From: Flavobacteriales bacterium
GTDB taxonomy: Bacteria; Bacteroidota; Bacteroidia; Flavobacteriales_D; Sanyastnellaceae
DNA length: 64,000 bases
Reading direction: 5' to 3'
NCBI GenBank assembly: GCA_002862785.1
Contig: PKDZ01000037.1
Coordinates: 1 to 64,000 of the forward strand
Part shown: in pieces, positions 38,201-46,788 of the stretch
How positions within the stretch are numbered: the stretch's first letter is position 1
Layout of the letters: each line of letters starts with the position of its first letter
Made by a program: the position numbers and the translations under genes
Notes under the pieces: model-generated
What the model was told of the DNA's origin: nothing
The model's database searches: none
The model's input: the letters and a program-made list of their open reading frames with translations, nothing else

Positions 38201-39784
38201 GGCTGGGATTTCCTCCGTCTGGAGATCGATGGGGCCATGGTGGCCGAATGGTCGGGCGAGCTCGATTGGGCCGAGGAGTCCTTCCCGCTGACGGCGGGAT
38301 TCCACACCATCACCTGGTCCTACGAAAAGGACAACATCATCTCCGGAGGCGCCGACGCCTGCTGGGTCGACGACATCGTCCTCCCGCCGTTCTGCTTCAT
38401 CGACGCCGAGATCACCCAGAGCGGAGCCCCTGGCATCCTGTGCCCGGGCGAGAGCGTGACGCTGACCACCAACAGCGGGTTTGAGACCGCGTGGAGCAAT
38501 GGCGCCACCGAGACCAGCATCGAGGTGTCCGAGGCGGGCACGTACAGCGTGACCCTCACCGACGACGCCGGATGCAGCTTCACGTCTGACCCGGTCACCA
38601 TCGAGGTGCTCGAGCCCACCGCGCCGACCGTGGAGGTCGACGGCCAACTCGGATTCTGTGAAGGCAGCACGGTCACCCTCACCGGCCCCGAAGACGGGGT
38701 GTGCGTCTGGAACGTGGGCGTCGAAGGCCCCTCCATCGAGGTGGGCACCAGCGGCACCTTCCAGTTGACCTTCACCGACGCCTGCGGGGCAGAGAACGTG
38801 AGCGACGAGATCGTGGTCGACGTGTACCCGATTCCGGAAGCGCCGACCACGGAGGACATCACCATCGAGAACCCGGCCGAAGTCGACCTCAACGCCACCG
38901 GCGACAACCTGCTGTGGTACGAGAACGAAGACGACCTGATGCCGTTTGGCGCAGGACCGGATGTACCCGTCTACGTGGGGGCGACCACCACCTTCTGGGT
39001 GGAGAGCGAGTCCACCAACCCCGGCACCACCGGCACGGGCGCCAAGGCGGACCGCGACGAGGAGAACGGCCAGCACCACACCAGCTCCGGCTTCTGGCTC
39101 GTCTTCGACGCCTACCAGGGCCTGACCATCGAATCGGTGAAGGTCTTCGCCAACGGCGAGGGCAACCGCACCATCGCCTTGGTCAATGACGCCGGCACCG
39201 AGCTCGAGAGCGTCACGGTCAACATGGCCGACGGCGAAAGCGTGATCGACCTGGGCTTCTATGTCCCGGCTGGCGAGGGCTACGGCCTCCGCTCCACCGA
39301 CGACAACCCGCAGCTCTGGCGCGACGGCATCGGGTCCAACCCCGAGTACCCCTTCGCCCTCGGCGACTTCGGCGCCATCACCGGCACGAGCGTCAACGGC
39401 GCCAACAGCCTCAACTACTACTACTTCTTCTACGACTGGACGGTCAGCGTGGACGCGGTGGGCTGCGCCTCCGAGCGCGTGCCCCTGACGGTCACGGTCA
39501 CCAACCCGGTCGGCGTCGGCACCATCGACGGCCTCGCCGCCGTGGAGGCCTTCCCGAACCCGACGTCCGGCGCCCTGACGCTCGACCTCGACCTCGGCGC
39601 GACGACCCTCGACCTCGACGTCGCCCTCTTGGACGCTAGCGGCCGTACGGTCCTCTCCACCAACTGGAGCGGCCAGACGACCGGCCAACGCACCCTCGAC
39701 CTCACCGCCCTGGCGCCCGGCCTCTACACCGTCCGCCTCACGGACGGCCAGGGCCAATGGCGCCTCCCCGTCGTCCGCCACTAA
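35255..39784 (+). CDS. gingipain-family (C25) cysteine peptidase with T9SS type A sorting domain
   Basis: 1509 aa; INYTGHGYHGG (His) and VPVACCVGDFD (Cys) dyad region; C-terminal EAFPNPTSGALTLDLD...GLYTVRLTDGQGQWRLPVVRH. Confidence 0.93.
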   Translation: MHTLHSKALFALLLLIGTVTTGSAQNATLLSDDHDGIVVRFDFSDPILHEVTTPDGVAVMPRVLGDTPMLRAGAPDLSKVDATLMIGATVGTALEIVETEFVDLTEVDVVPSKGNLYRNVDPASVPFTEGAVYAEDAFYPQSVAALQTPFVQRGVRGQSVWAHPFQYNPVSRVLRVHTSITVRIVETEMAPVNPAVAPVRLSAEFADQFGRRFLNAASVSERYDYIEEHGKVVFVTDAMYDDVLAPLIQWKIEKGLTTQVVYAADFGNDYDAIKDFLADQYFNEGLTHVILAGDEDQVAATLVTNGGGSGYCDPCYGYVEGDDHYPEFFVGRLLVHDVDEMETLVERTLEYEKNPFLGEEWFNIGVGIGSNEGAGIGDNGESDWQHLNAIKDKLIDYDFQEVWELYDGSQAGNSPTGGETADEAGNPNANDMIELVNKGLSFINYTGHGYHGGIASSGFDINAIGQTTNNGMYGFFVPVACCVGDFDEGEGSGDCFGEVWIKHTSNGEPAGGIGGAFSSVLQSWAPPMRGQDEMTDLVVEDGEVEIRHTFGSIVAHGCSGMIDSYGGGGEEMMDTWCIFGDPSVVLRTAFPDQLALSHQEVYFLGTPTIEVSCPTEGALVAITQGDQILGTAFVENGVATITLDEPLGVPGDYLITGTAYNTIPYQSTVQAVPADGPYVLSSGNAAFDPTGDNDGMVDQGESIDLELDLSNVGIETATDVMVTITTADEWVTITNGAVSAGDIAADGSLTLSGFAFDVTPGVADQHVALFDVLITDADGNEWTTSFPVTLNAPHFSIVDLVVEDSGNGILESGEEANLVFTIVNDGHDGAPGAVGILAFEHPDVTMGFNGNYEMDIIEPGGSFTMSYPVTVAEDAGLGGLLPITFAVNTSGPDNAELYLTTADFFEPINLIMETWETGDDQSFPWAYDGNEDWFVSTNNPYQGDFCMESGDIGDNQSTDLTIALEFLGDGDLTFARRVSTEDGWDFLRLEIDGAMVAEWSGELDWAEESFPLTAGFHTITWSYEKDNIISGGADACWVDDIVLPPFCFIDAEITQSGAPGILCPGESVTLTTNSGFETAWSNGATETSIEVSEAGTYSVTLTDDAGCSFTSDPVTIEVLEPTAPTVEVDGQLGFCEGSTVTLTGPEDGVCVWNVGVEGPSIEVGTSGTFQLTFTDACGAENVSDEIVVDVYPIPEAPTTEDITIENPAEVDLNATGDNLLWYENEDDLMPFGAGPDVPVYVGATTTFWVESESTNPGTTGTGAKADRDEENGQHHTSSGFWLVFDAYQGLTIESVKVFANGEGNRTIALVNDAGTELESVTVNMADGESVIDLGFYVPAGEGYGLRSTDDNPQLWRDGIGSNPEYPFALGDFGAITGTSVNGANSLNYYYFFYDWTVSVDAVGCASERVPLTVTVTNPVGVGTIDGLAAVEAFPNPTSGALTLDLDLGATTLDLDVALLDASGRTVLSTNWSGQTTGQRTLDLTALAPGLYTVRLTDGQGQWRLPVVRH

Positions 39785-39812
39785 GGCAGCCGACGATAGA
39801 ACGACAACACCA

Positions 39813-39853
39813 CCAACAGAAAAGCCGGGCCCACGCCCGGCTTTTTTTGTTGG
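39813..39853. terminator. bidirectional Rho-independent terminator between convergent genes
   Basis: CCAACAGAAAAGCCGGGC-CCAC-GCCCGGCTTTTTTTGTTGG, long stem with A-tract and T-tract. Confidence 0.93.
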
Positions 39854-39892
39854 TCCCAGACGGTGATTCGTCGGGATCCTTTTAAAACGGGA

Positions 39893-40648
39893 TCACTTGA
39901 TGCCGCGCTGTTTTTTGATGGCCTCGTAGGCGGCGGTGATGCGGTCGAAGCGCTCGCGGGCCTGCTTCTGGTAGTCCTCGCCCATGTCGCGCACCTTGTC
40001 GGGGTGGAACTTGACCGCCATGCGGCGGAAGGCCTTTTTGACCTCGCTGTCGGTGGCCGTTTCCGGGATTTCGAGGACGGCGTAGTGGGAGGCGACGTCG
40101 GTGTAGAAGCTGGCTTCGATGCTCTTGACGTCCTTGGCGCTGATGCCGAGCCAGGTGGCCATCTGGCGGATGACCTCGACCTCGCGGGGGTCTACGTCGC
40201 CATCGGCCTGGGCGATGCCGTAGAGGTATTGGAGGAGGAGCAAGCGCTTGCTGTGCTCCATCATGGCGCTGATCTGGCGGCAGACGGCGCGGGTGTCCAC
40301 GTCTTGCTTCAGGACCTCGCGGAGGGTGAGGATGTAGCGCTCGCTTTGGGCGGCGCCGAAGTTGCTGACGAAGAAGCGCTTGACGTAGTCGAGCTCGGAC
40401 TTCAGGATGCGGTCGTCGGCCTTCATGACCGCCGCGCTCAGGACGATCATCGAGGCGGCGAAGTCGCCCGCTCCGGTCTGTCGCTGTCGCGGTCCGCCAC
40501 CGGGCATGCTCCGCTGTTGGGGGCCGCCCTCCATGGAGAGGCTCTTGTCGGCCACCATGGATCCGAAGGCATAGCCCATGATGGCGCCGATGGGGCCGCC
40601 CAGTGCCCAGCCGAGGGCGCCGCCGATGTATTTCGCGTATCTGCTCAT
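39893..40648 (-). CDS. TerB-DnaJ domain protein (DjlA-like)
   Basis: TerB region MKADDRILKSELDYVKRFF...AQADGDVDPREVEVIRQMA and J-domain with HPDK (MAVKFHPDKVRDMG). Confidence 0.92.
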   Translation of the reverse strand: MSRYAKYIGGALGWALGGPIGAIMGYAFGSMVADKSLSMEGGPQQRSMPGGGPRQRQTGAGDFAASMIVLSAAVMKADDRILKSELDYVKRFFVSNFGAAQSERYILTLREVLKQDVDTRAVCRQISAMMEHSKRLLLLQYLYGIAQADGDVDPREVEVIRQMATWLGISAKDVKSIEASFYTDVASHYAVLEIPETATDSEVKKAFRRMAVKFHPDKVRDMGEDYQKQARERFDRITAAYEAIKKQRGIK

Positions 40649-40665
40649 TGGGTCTCGTGTGAGGG

Positions 40666-41478
40666 TTACCAGCTGCCGCCAGCGCCGCCGCCGCCGAAGC
40701 CGCCACCCCCGAATCCACCGCTGCCACTGAATCCGCCGCTTCCGCTGCTGAAGTTGCTGAAGGAGCCGCGGTTGCGCTTGGCCGATTGGTTGGCCAGCAG
40801 CATCAAGGCGACCAGAGAACCAAGGTCGTTGTTCTTGCCATAGCGGCGGAGGATGCCGAACGCGGCGATGAGGGGCACCAGGAAAACGAAAAAGAAGAAG
40901 AACAGGGCCACGAACAAGGCCCCGGCCCCCAGCGGTGCGCCCGGCTCATATTCTTGGATTTCTCCACTGGCCAACGGGCCCAAGACTGCGACGGCATTGC
41001 CGATGCCCCAGGCGTAGGACTCAGTCCCACCCAGCTTGAATTCCGGGATCATCTCGATGTCGATGATCCGGTTCGCGGTCACGTCCGGGATGGCGCCTTC
41101 CAGCCCGTATCCCACGGCGATGAAGACCTGTCCTTTGCGATTGCCCGTCTTCGGCGAGACCGAGATGACGATGCCGTTGTCGAATTCGGCATCGCCGACG
41201 CCCCATTTGCGCCCGACGCCGGTCGCGAAATCGAAGGGGGATTCCCCGCAGAAGTCAGGGTGGGTGACGACCACGATGCTGTTGGGCGTGGTGTCGTTGA
41301 GTGCCCGGATGGTCGCATTGATGTCGGCCTCATCGTCGGGGCCTAGGATGTCCGCGAAGTCATACACGAAGGTGCCCGGCGTGCCGGAAGGAGGGAGGCA
41401 ATCCAATTCGGCTTGGGCCAGCACCGGGCCACCCCAGAGGAGGGTGACCGCCAGAAGGAGGGAGAAGGCGCGCCTCAT
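40666..41478 (-). CDS. TPM-domain membrane protein (YgcG-like)
   Basis: FVYDFADILGPDDEADINATIRALNDTTPNSIVVVT..., TM segment, Gly/Ser-rich tail GGFGGGGAGGSW. Confidence 0.9.
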   Translation of the reverse strand: MRRAFSLLLAVTLLWGGPVLAQAELDCLPPSGTPGTFVYDFADILGPDDEADINATIRALNDTTPNSIVVVTHPDFCGESPFDFATGVGRKWGVGDAEFDNGIVISVSPKTGNRKGQVFIAVGYGLEGAIPDVTANRIIDIEMIPEFKLGGTESYAWGIGNAVAVLGPLASGEIQEYEPGAPLGAGALFVALFFFFFVFLVPLIAAFGILRRYGKNNDLGSLVALMLLANQSAKRNRGSFSNFSSGSGGFSGSGGFGGGGFGGGGAGGSW

Positions 41479-41912
41479 GACCCGAAGCTGATGTCGTCCG
41501 ACAGTTCGTTGACGTCGTCTGCCGCGACCGGGAAATGCGCGGCCAATTGGTCACCAGCCAGGCGGATGCCCGCGGCGAGCCCGTCGACGGCATTCCCGGC
41601 AGCGAGGCCCTGGATCACCGTGTCCCGGACGCCGTCCCAAAAGTCATCGGGCACCACCGCGTTGATGCCGCCATCGCCGAGAATGGCGAATTGGCGGTCC
41701 TCCGTGGCGAGGTAAAACAGGACCCCATTGCGGAGCTCAGTCTTGTGCATCCCGAGGACCTCAAAGACGCCGGCAGCGCGGTCGAGCACGTCGGCCTTGC
41801 ACCGGGATTCCACATGAAGCCGGATCTCGCCGCTGGTGGTGTTTTCGGCATCCGCGATGGCGGCGCGGATGGCGTGCCGGTCAGAATCGCTGAAGAAGTT
41901 CCGCGCCGACAT
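41475..41912 (-). CDS. TPM-domain protein
   Basis: TSGEIRLHVESRCKADVLDRAAGVFEVLGMHKTELRNGVLFYLATEDRQFAILGDGGIN. Confidence 0.9.
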   Translation of the reverse strand: MSARNFFSDSDRHAIRAAIADAENTTSGEIRLHVESRCKADVLDRAAGVFEVLGMHKTELRNGVLFYLATEDRQFAILGDGGINAVVPDDFWDGVRDTVIQGLAAGNAVDGLAAGIRLAGDQLAAHFPVAADDVNELSDDISFGS

Positions 41913-42496
41913 CAGGACCCGAAGTCGACGGTCGGGGCGGCCTCGGATCCGGCGACGGATTCGAAGTAGTCCCGCTGCTCGAAGCCGAACATGCCGGCCC
42001 ACAGTGAGCCCGGAAAGCGGCGAACCTTGCCGTTGTAGGCCTTGACGGACGCGTTGAAATCCTTCCGCGCCACGGCGATGCGGTTCTCCGTGCCTTCGAG
42101 TTGGGCCTGCAGGTCGGAGAAGTTCTGGTTGGCCTTGAGCTCCGGATACCGCTCCGAGTAGCCGAGCATGCCATTCATCGCCCGTCCGAGCACCATGTTG
42201 GACTGCTGGAAGTCGGCAATGCTGCCGGTTCCATCGCCCACGGCCTGCATGGCATTGAAGGCGGAGGCCCGGGCCTCGGTCACTGCGGTCAGGGTCTCCT
42301 GCTCGAATTCGGCCACTCCCTTGACGGTCGCGACGAGGTTGGGAATCAGATCGAATCGACGCTGGTATTGCGTTTCGATATTGGCCCATTGGCCATCGAC
42401 GTCCTCGTCGAGGGAGACGAATCCGTTGTAGCTGCCCATGGCGCTGTAGCCGACGATGGCGATCAGCGCGAGGACGATCCAAAGGAGGTACTTCAT
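41912..42496 (-). CDS. lemA: LemA family protein
   Basis: YNGFVSLDEDVDGQWANIETQYQRRFDLIPNLVATVKG...YNGKVRRFPGSLWAGMFGF. Confidence 0.95.
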   Translation of the reverse strand: MKYLLWIVLALIAIVGYSAMGSYNGFVSLDEDVDGQWANIETQYQRRFDLIPNLVATVKGVAEFEQETLTAVTEARASAFNAMQAVGDGTGSIADFQQSNMVLGRAMNGMLGYSERYPELKANQNFSDLQAQLEGTENRIAVARKDFNASVKAYNGKVRRFPGSLWAGMFGFEQRDYFESVAGSEAAPTVDFGS

Positions 42497-42512
42497 GTTG
42501 TGAATCCAGAAT

Positions 42513-44465
42513 TTAGGAGAGGGCGTCGTACCCCTCTGCGATGAAGGTAGTCAGTTCTTCTCCCGCAAGAAGTCCTTGCGAGAGGCGGGCCAGGGCGATG
42601 GCGCGTTCCACCTTCGGCTTGCGGGCCTCGGCGTCGCCGTCGGTCCACGAGGTCACCAGCGGGTGGTTGGCATTGAACACCACGTCATAGCTGTCGGGCA
42701 TGTCGCCAAACATGGCCATGCCGCCGCCTCCGACGCGCTGCTGCTCCTTCATCCGGCGCATGAACTCGCTCTGGGTGATGGTGACCGGCGGCGCGGTGGG
42801 GGACATGGGCGCAAAGGCCACCTTGTACACCATCTTATCCGGCAAGATGGCCTCGATCTCCTCCTTGAGCGCGGTCTGCTGGTCCTCGGTCAGGGCGCTT
42901 TCCGGCGCATCGTCCTTGGGGATCAGGCGGTCGACGATGTCGGCGTCGACGCGGCGGAACTGCACCTTGGTGTCGCCGGAATTCATCTCCAGCTTCTGGA
43001 TCAAGTGCGAGGTCAACGGGCTCTCGAGGTGGAGCACCGTGTACCCGGCGTCGCGGGCCGCGGCCACATAGCTGTGCTGAGCCTGCGGATTCGGCGTGTA
43101 GAGCAGGACCACGTTGCCGTCCTTGTCGGTGTGCGCGTCCTTGACGTGCTCCACGAGCTCGTCCATCGTGCGGTGCGCCCCGTCGGTATCGGTGTAGAGG
43201 GCAAACTTGCCAGCGCGCTCAAAGAACTTCTCGTCCATGAGCATGCCGTACTCGGTGAAGACCTGGATGTCGGGCCACTTGGCGGCAAAATCATCGCGGT
43301 CGTCCTTGAACATCTTGGCGAGCTTGTCGCTGACCTTCTTGGAGATGTGCGACGTGATCTTCTTCACGTTGGCGTCCTCCTGCAGGTAGGAGCGGCTCAC
43401 GTTGAGCGGGATGTCCGGGCTGTCGATGACGCCGTGCAGCAGCGTCAGGAAGTCCGGAACGATGTTCTCGACGTTGTCGGTGATGAATACCTGGTTGCTG
43501 TAGAGGTGGATCTTGTTGCGCTGCAAATCCATCTCCTTCTTGACCTTCGGGAAGTAGAGAATGCCCGTGAGGTTGAAGGGGAAGTCCACGTTGAGGTGGA
43601 TCTGGAACAGCGGCTCCTCGAAGTTCATCGGGTAGAGCGTCCGGTAGAAATCGAGGTAATCCTGGTCCTCGAGGTCGGCGGGCGACTTGAGCCAAATGGC
43701 ATCGGTGTCGTTGATCACGCGGGGCTCCTCGACGGGCACGCGCTTCACGTTGCCTTCCTCGTCCTTGGCGCCCTCGGGGTCGTCCACGTACTCCGTCTTG
43801 GTGCCGCACACGACCGGCACGGGCATGAACTTGCAGTACTTCTCGAGGATGCCGGTGATGCGGGCGTCTTCGTTGAACTCCTCGCCGTCCTCACCGAGGA
43901 GCAGGACGATGTCGGTGCCATGGAGCTGGTCCTCGGCGCGGCCGAGGGCCTTGAAGTCGTCCTCGGGGATGGCGCCCATCTCGAAGTTGGGCGAACCGTC
44001 GCACGTCCACTTCACGGGCACAGCGTCCTTGCGCTGGCTCCAGGAGTAGATGTCCACGCGGTCGGCCACCATGAAGGCGCTGTAGAAGCCGAGGCCGAAG
44101 TGGCCGATGATGGCTTCCTTGGCGTCGGCCTTGTCGGCGTACTTCTCCTGGAACTTCTCGACGAACTCGGTGGCGCCTGAGAAGGCGATCTGGTTGATGT
44201 ACTTGTCGACTTCCTCCTCGGTCATGCCGATGCCGGCGTCGCGGATGGTGAGCGTCTTGGCCTCACTGTCGAGGATGACGTGGACCTGGGCGCCGTCGGC
44301 GTTGCCCTCGATTTCGCCGACCCGCAGGAGGGCCTTGCGCTTTTGGGTGGCGTCCACGGCGTTGGAGACGAGCTCGCGGAGGAAAATTTCGTGGTCGCTG
44401 TACAGGAACTTCTTGATGATCGGGAAGATGTTCTCCGTCTGTACGTTGATCTGTCCTTGTTGCAT
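42513..44465 (-). CDS. htpG: molecular chaperone HtpG (Hsp90 family)
   Basis: ENIFPIIKKFLYSDHEIFLRELVSNAVDA, RDAGIGMTEEEV, IGHFGLGFYSAFMVA. Confidence 0.97.
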   Translation of the reverse strand: MQQGQINVQTENIFPIIKKFLYSDHEIFLRELVSNAVDATQKRKALLRVGEIEGNADGAQVHVILDSEAKTLTIRDAGIGMTEEEVDKYINQIAFSGATEFVEKFQEKYADKADAKEAIIGHFGLGFYSAFMVADRVDIYSWSQRKDAVPVKWTCDGSPNFEMGAIPEDDFKALGRAEDQLHGTDIVLLLGEDGEEFNEDARITGILEKYCKFMPVPVVCGTKTEYVDDPEGAKDEEGNVKRVPVEEPRVINDTDAIWLKSPADLEDQDYLDFYRTLYPMNFEEPLFQIHLNVDFPFNLTGILYFPKVKKEMDLQRNKIHLYSNQVFITDNVENIVPDFLTLLHGVIDSPDIPLNVSRSYLQEDANVKKITSHISKKVSDKLAKMFKDDRDDFAAKWPDIQVFTEYGMLMDEKFFERAGKFALYTDTDGAHRTMDELVEHVKDAHTDKDGNVVLLYTPNPQAQHSYVAAARDAGYTVLHLESPLTSHLIQKLEMNSGDTKVQFRRVDADIVDRLIPKDDAPESALTEDQQTALKEEIEAILPDKMVYKVAFAPMSPTAPPVTITQSEFMRRMKEQQRVGGGGMAMFGDMPDSYDVVFNANHPLVTSWTDGDAEARKPKVERAIALARLSQGLLAGEELTTFIAEGYDALS

Positions 44466-44528
44466 GGTGGTGGTTTTCCTTGTGCTGCGCCGAACTGGGC
44501 AAATGCCATGCCGGGCGGCTCAAACGCA

Positions 44529-44566
44529 AAAAATCCGACGACCTGACAGGAGGCCGCCGGATTTTT
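44529..44566 (-). terminator. candidate Rho-independent terminator of the minus-strand T9SS gene
   Basis: AAAAATCCG ... CGGATTTTT stem with internal CCTGACAGG hairpin and T-run, just 3' of the 44587 stop. Confidence 0.55.
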
Positions 44567-44586
44567 CGTGTCAGGCTGTCAGCCCG

Positions 44587-45570
44587 TCAGTGCTTCACCA
44601 CGCGTTGGGCGGCGCCGTTGTCGAGCCGAACGGTGTGCGCGCCAGCGTGAAGTCCGGAGAGGTCGAGGCGGTCGCCATCTTGTCCTTTCCCGTTCATCAC
44701 GACGCGGCCCGTGGCATCGAGGACGGTCCACGTGTGTGCACCCGTGAAGGCGAGGGTCACCTCGCCCGCCGTGGGGTTCGGCCAGGCTTGCAGCGAGGTG
44801 GCGCGCGCCTGGGTGACGTCTAGGGTCGTGCCGGTGGGCCCGAAGCGGTAAACCGTGCCGTCCGCCGGGTGAGAGAAGAGGTAGGGGCCGTAGTACCACT
44901 CATAGATGTCCCCGAGGGGCTCGATGGTCGGGTCTGCGGGATTGCCGTCGAGGGCGTAGACCGTGCCGCTGTAGCTGAAAGGGTCAAACTCGAGCAGCAA
45001 GCCGCTGATGGCGGGCTCTTCGAGGGACGTGAGGAGGGACGAAGGGCCGAAGTGGAATTCAATGACCCCATCCGCCTCGTAGAGCCTCAACTGCAGGTCC
45101 ATTGAGCTGAGCTCCTTCACAGCGGAGTCTGCGAACACCTCCTCGTAGAGGCCGGCACCGGCCCATTCCATGGTGAAGACCTGCTCCCCAGGCGCTCCGG
45201 TCGTCTGCCATCGGATCAGGGACGGCGCGCCGCCCGCCATGCCGTTGTCGGCGAGATCGAAGTTGGTGGGAATGAAGCCGTGAAGCAGGGGCAGGCCGCT
45301 CTTGTCGTCAATGGTGGTGCCCATCATCAAGGAGCCGACGCCCACCTGGTCGAGGGCATCGATGATGTAACCGCTGTAGTTGAAATCGAACCCGAGCGGC
45401 ACGGAGAATTCCGGGTCATCCCATCCGTTTGGGTAGTCATACTGGCTGGTTTCCAAGGCCGTGGACTCCAGCAGGGGGGTGTAGGGCTGATCGAGGACCG
45501 TGAGGTCGAAGGGCAGTTGGGAGAACAGGGCCACAGGCGAAAGCAGGGCCAGGAGAAGCGCGTGTTTCAT
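44587..45570 (-). CDS. secreted protein with T9SS type A sorting domain
   Basis: Signal peptide MKHALLLALLSPVALFS; C-terminal LQAWPNPTAGEVTLAFTGAHTWTVLDATGRVVMNG...AHTVRLDNGAAQRVVKH. Confidence 0.85.
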   Translation of the reverse strand: MKHALLLALLSPVALFSQLPFDLTVLDQPYTPLLESTALETSQYDYPNGWDDPEFSVPLGFDFNYSGYIIDALDQVGVGSLMMGTTIDDKSGLPLLHGFIPTNFDLADNGMAGGAPSLIRWQTTGAPGEQVFTMEWAGAGLYEEVFADSAVKELSSMDLQLRLYEADGVIEFHFGPSSLLTSLEEPAISGLLLEFDPFSYSGTVYALDGNPADPTIEPLGDIYEWYYGPYLFSHPADGTVYRFGPTGTTLDVTQARATSLQAWPNPTAGEVTLAFTGAHTWTVLDATGRVVMNGKGQDGDRLDLSGLHAGAHTVRLDNGAAQRVVKH

Positions 45571-45638
45571 GGGGTTGATTTGCACCGCAAACTTCGAATG
45601 CCCGGTTGCATTGAGCCCCATCCTCCGGTATGAATTGT

Positions 45639-46043
45639 TCACTCCACGCGGGTGGAACCGATGCGCAAGGTGTGGTCAAAGCGAATCCATGTCCGGCCTT
45701 CGCTGACCTCGGTCCACCAGTCGGCGGGCACATCGGGATAGTCGAGCCAGGTCCGTCCGGGAACCTCCAGCGTGTCGATCCATGCGGTGGCGCCTTGCAG
45801 GTCTCCGCACTGGGAGCACTTGCCCCGCATGTGATAGGTGAACCGGGTGAAGGTCTGTCCCGGAGCCAGGTGGACATCCACCGAGTCGTTCCATGGCAGA
45901 CTGTCAAACCGGGCGATGACGTGGAGGGTGTCCGGCAGCAGGTTGTGGAAGGAGTGCGACATCGACGTGCTGCCCTCACAGCCGGAGAGGGCCGTCAGAA
46001 CCAGCGCTGACAAGCCCCATAAAGAGGGGGTGTGCATCCTCAT
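45639..46043 (-). CDS. hypothetical lipoprotein
   Basis: Lipobox LSGC; 134 aa. Confidence 0.6.
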   Translation of the reverse strand: MRMHTPSLWGLSALVLTALSGCEGSTSMSHSFHNLLPDTLHVIARFDSLPWNDSVDVHLAPGQTFTRFTYHMRGKCSQCGDLQGATAWIDTLEVPGRTWLDYPDVPADWWTEVSEGRTWIRFDHTLRIGSTRVE

Positions 46044-46062
46044 TCTTGGTGAACGGCCAGAC

Positions 46063-46758
46063 TCAGAAGTTCGGCTTGAGCAGGAAATTCGAGTAGAAGT
46101 TGTCCATGATGGCCACGGCTTCGTCAGCGGTGTCCACGACATGGATCAAGTCGAGATCTTTGGCGCTAATGGTGGCGTTCTGCTCGAGGAGGACGGCTTT
46201 GATCCATTCCATTAGCCCATTCCAGAAGGCCGAACGGACCAGGACAATCGGAAACCGCTTGGATTTGGAAGTCTGGATGAGGGTGATGGCCTCGAAGAGC
46301 TCGTCGAGGGTGCCGAAACCGCCGGGCAGCACGATGTAGCCTTGCGAGTACTTCATGAACATCACTTTTCGCACGAAGAAGTAGTCGAATTCCAAGCTCG
46401 TTTCCGGGCTGATGTAGGGATTGTGGTGCTGCTCGTGGGGCAGGTTCATGTTCAGGCCCACCGATACGCCTCCTTCTTCATGGGCACCCTTGTTTCCGGC
46501 CTCCATGATGCCGGGACCGCCCCCGGTGATCACGCCATATCCACTGCGGACAAGTTTGCTGCCGATTTCGGTGGCCAACAGGTAATCCGGGTCATCGGCT
46601 GCCTTCCGGGCCGAACCAAAGATGCTAATGCAGGGTCCCACGCGCTGCAGACTCTCAAAGCCTTCCACGAACTCGGACATGATCTTGAAGATGGACCAGC
46701 TGTCGTGGGCCTTGATGTCGTTCCAGCTCCTAGGGTCAATAAGCGGTTTCTGTGCCAT
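46063..46758 (-). CDS. LOG-family (TIGR00730) Rossmann-fold protein
   Basis: ISIFGSARKAADDP, VITGGGPGIMEAGNKGA, LPGGFGTLDELFEAITLIQTSK; start 46758 or 46776. Confidence 0.92.
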   Translation of the reverse strand: MAQKPLIDPRSWNDIKAHDSWSIFKIMSEFVEGFESLQRVGPCISIFGSARKAADDPDYLLATEIGSKLVRSGYGVITGGGPGIMEAGNKGAHEEGGVSVGLNMNLPHEQHHNPYISPETSLEFDYFFVRKVMFMKYSQGYIVLPGGFGTLDELFEAITLIQTSKSKRFPIVLVRSAFWNGLMEWIKAVLLEQNATISAKDLDLIHVVDTADEAVAIMDNFYSNFLLKPNF

Positions 46759-46788
46759 AGAGATAAGATACGGCACACAAGGTAGAGG

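Noticed and set aside
35114-39781. 1555-aa minus-strand ORF completely antisense to the gingipain gene
   Set aside because: Open antisense frame explained by high GC3 codon bias; the translation is Val/Asp/Gly/His-rich low-complexity sequence without domain motifs, while the plus-strand ORF has clear C25 and T9SS signatures.
35255-39784. Virulence-factor interpretation of the gingipain homolog
   Set aside because: C25 proteases are widespread in environmental Bacteroidota and no other virulence context is visible.
40670-40760. Short GC-rich repeat array near the TPM gene end
   Set aside because: It encodes the Gly/Ser-rich C-terminal tail typical of TPM/YgcG proteins, not a DNA repeat element.
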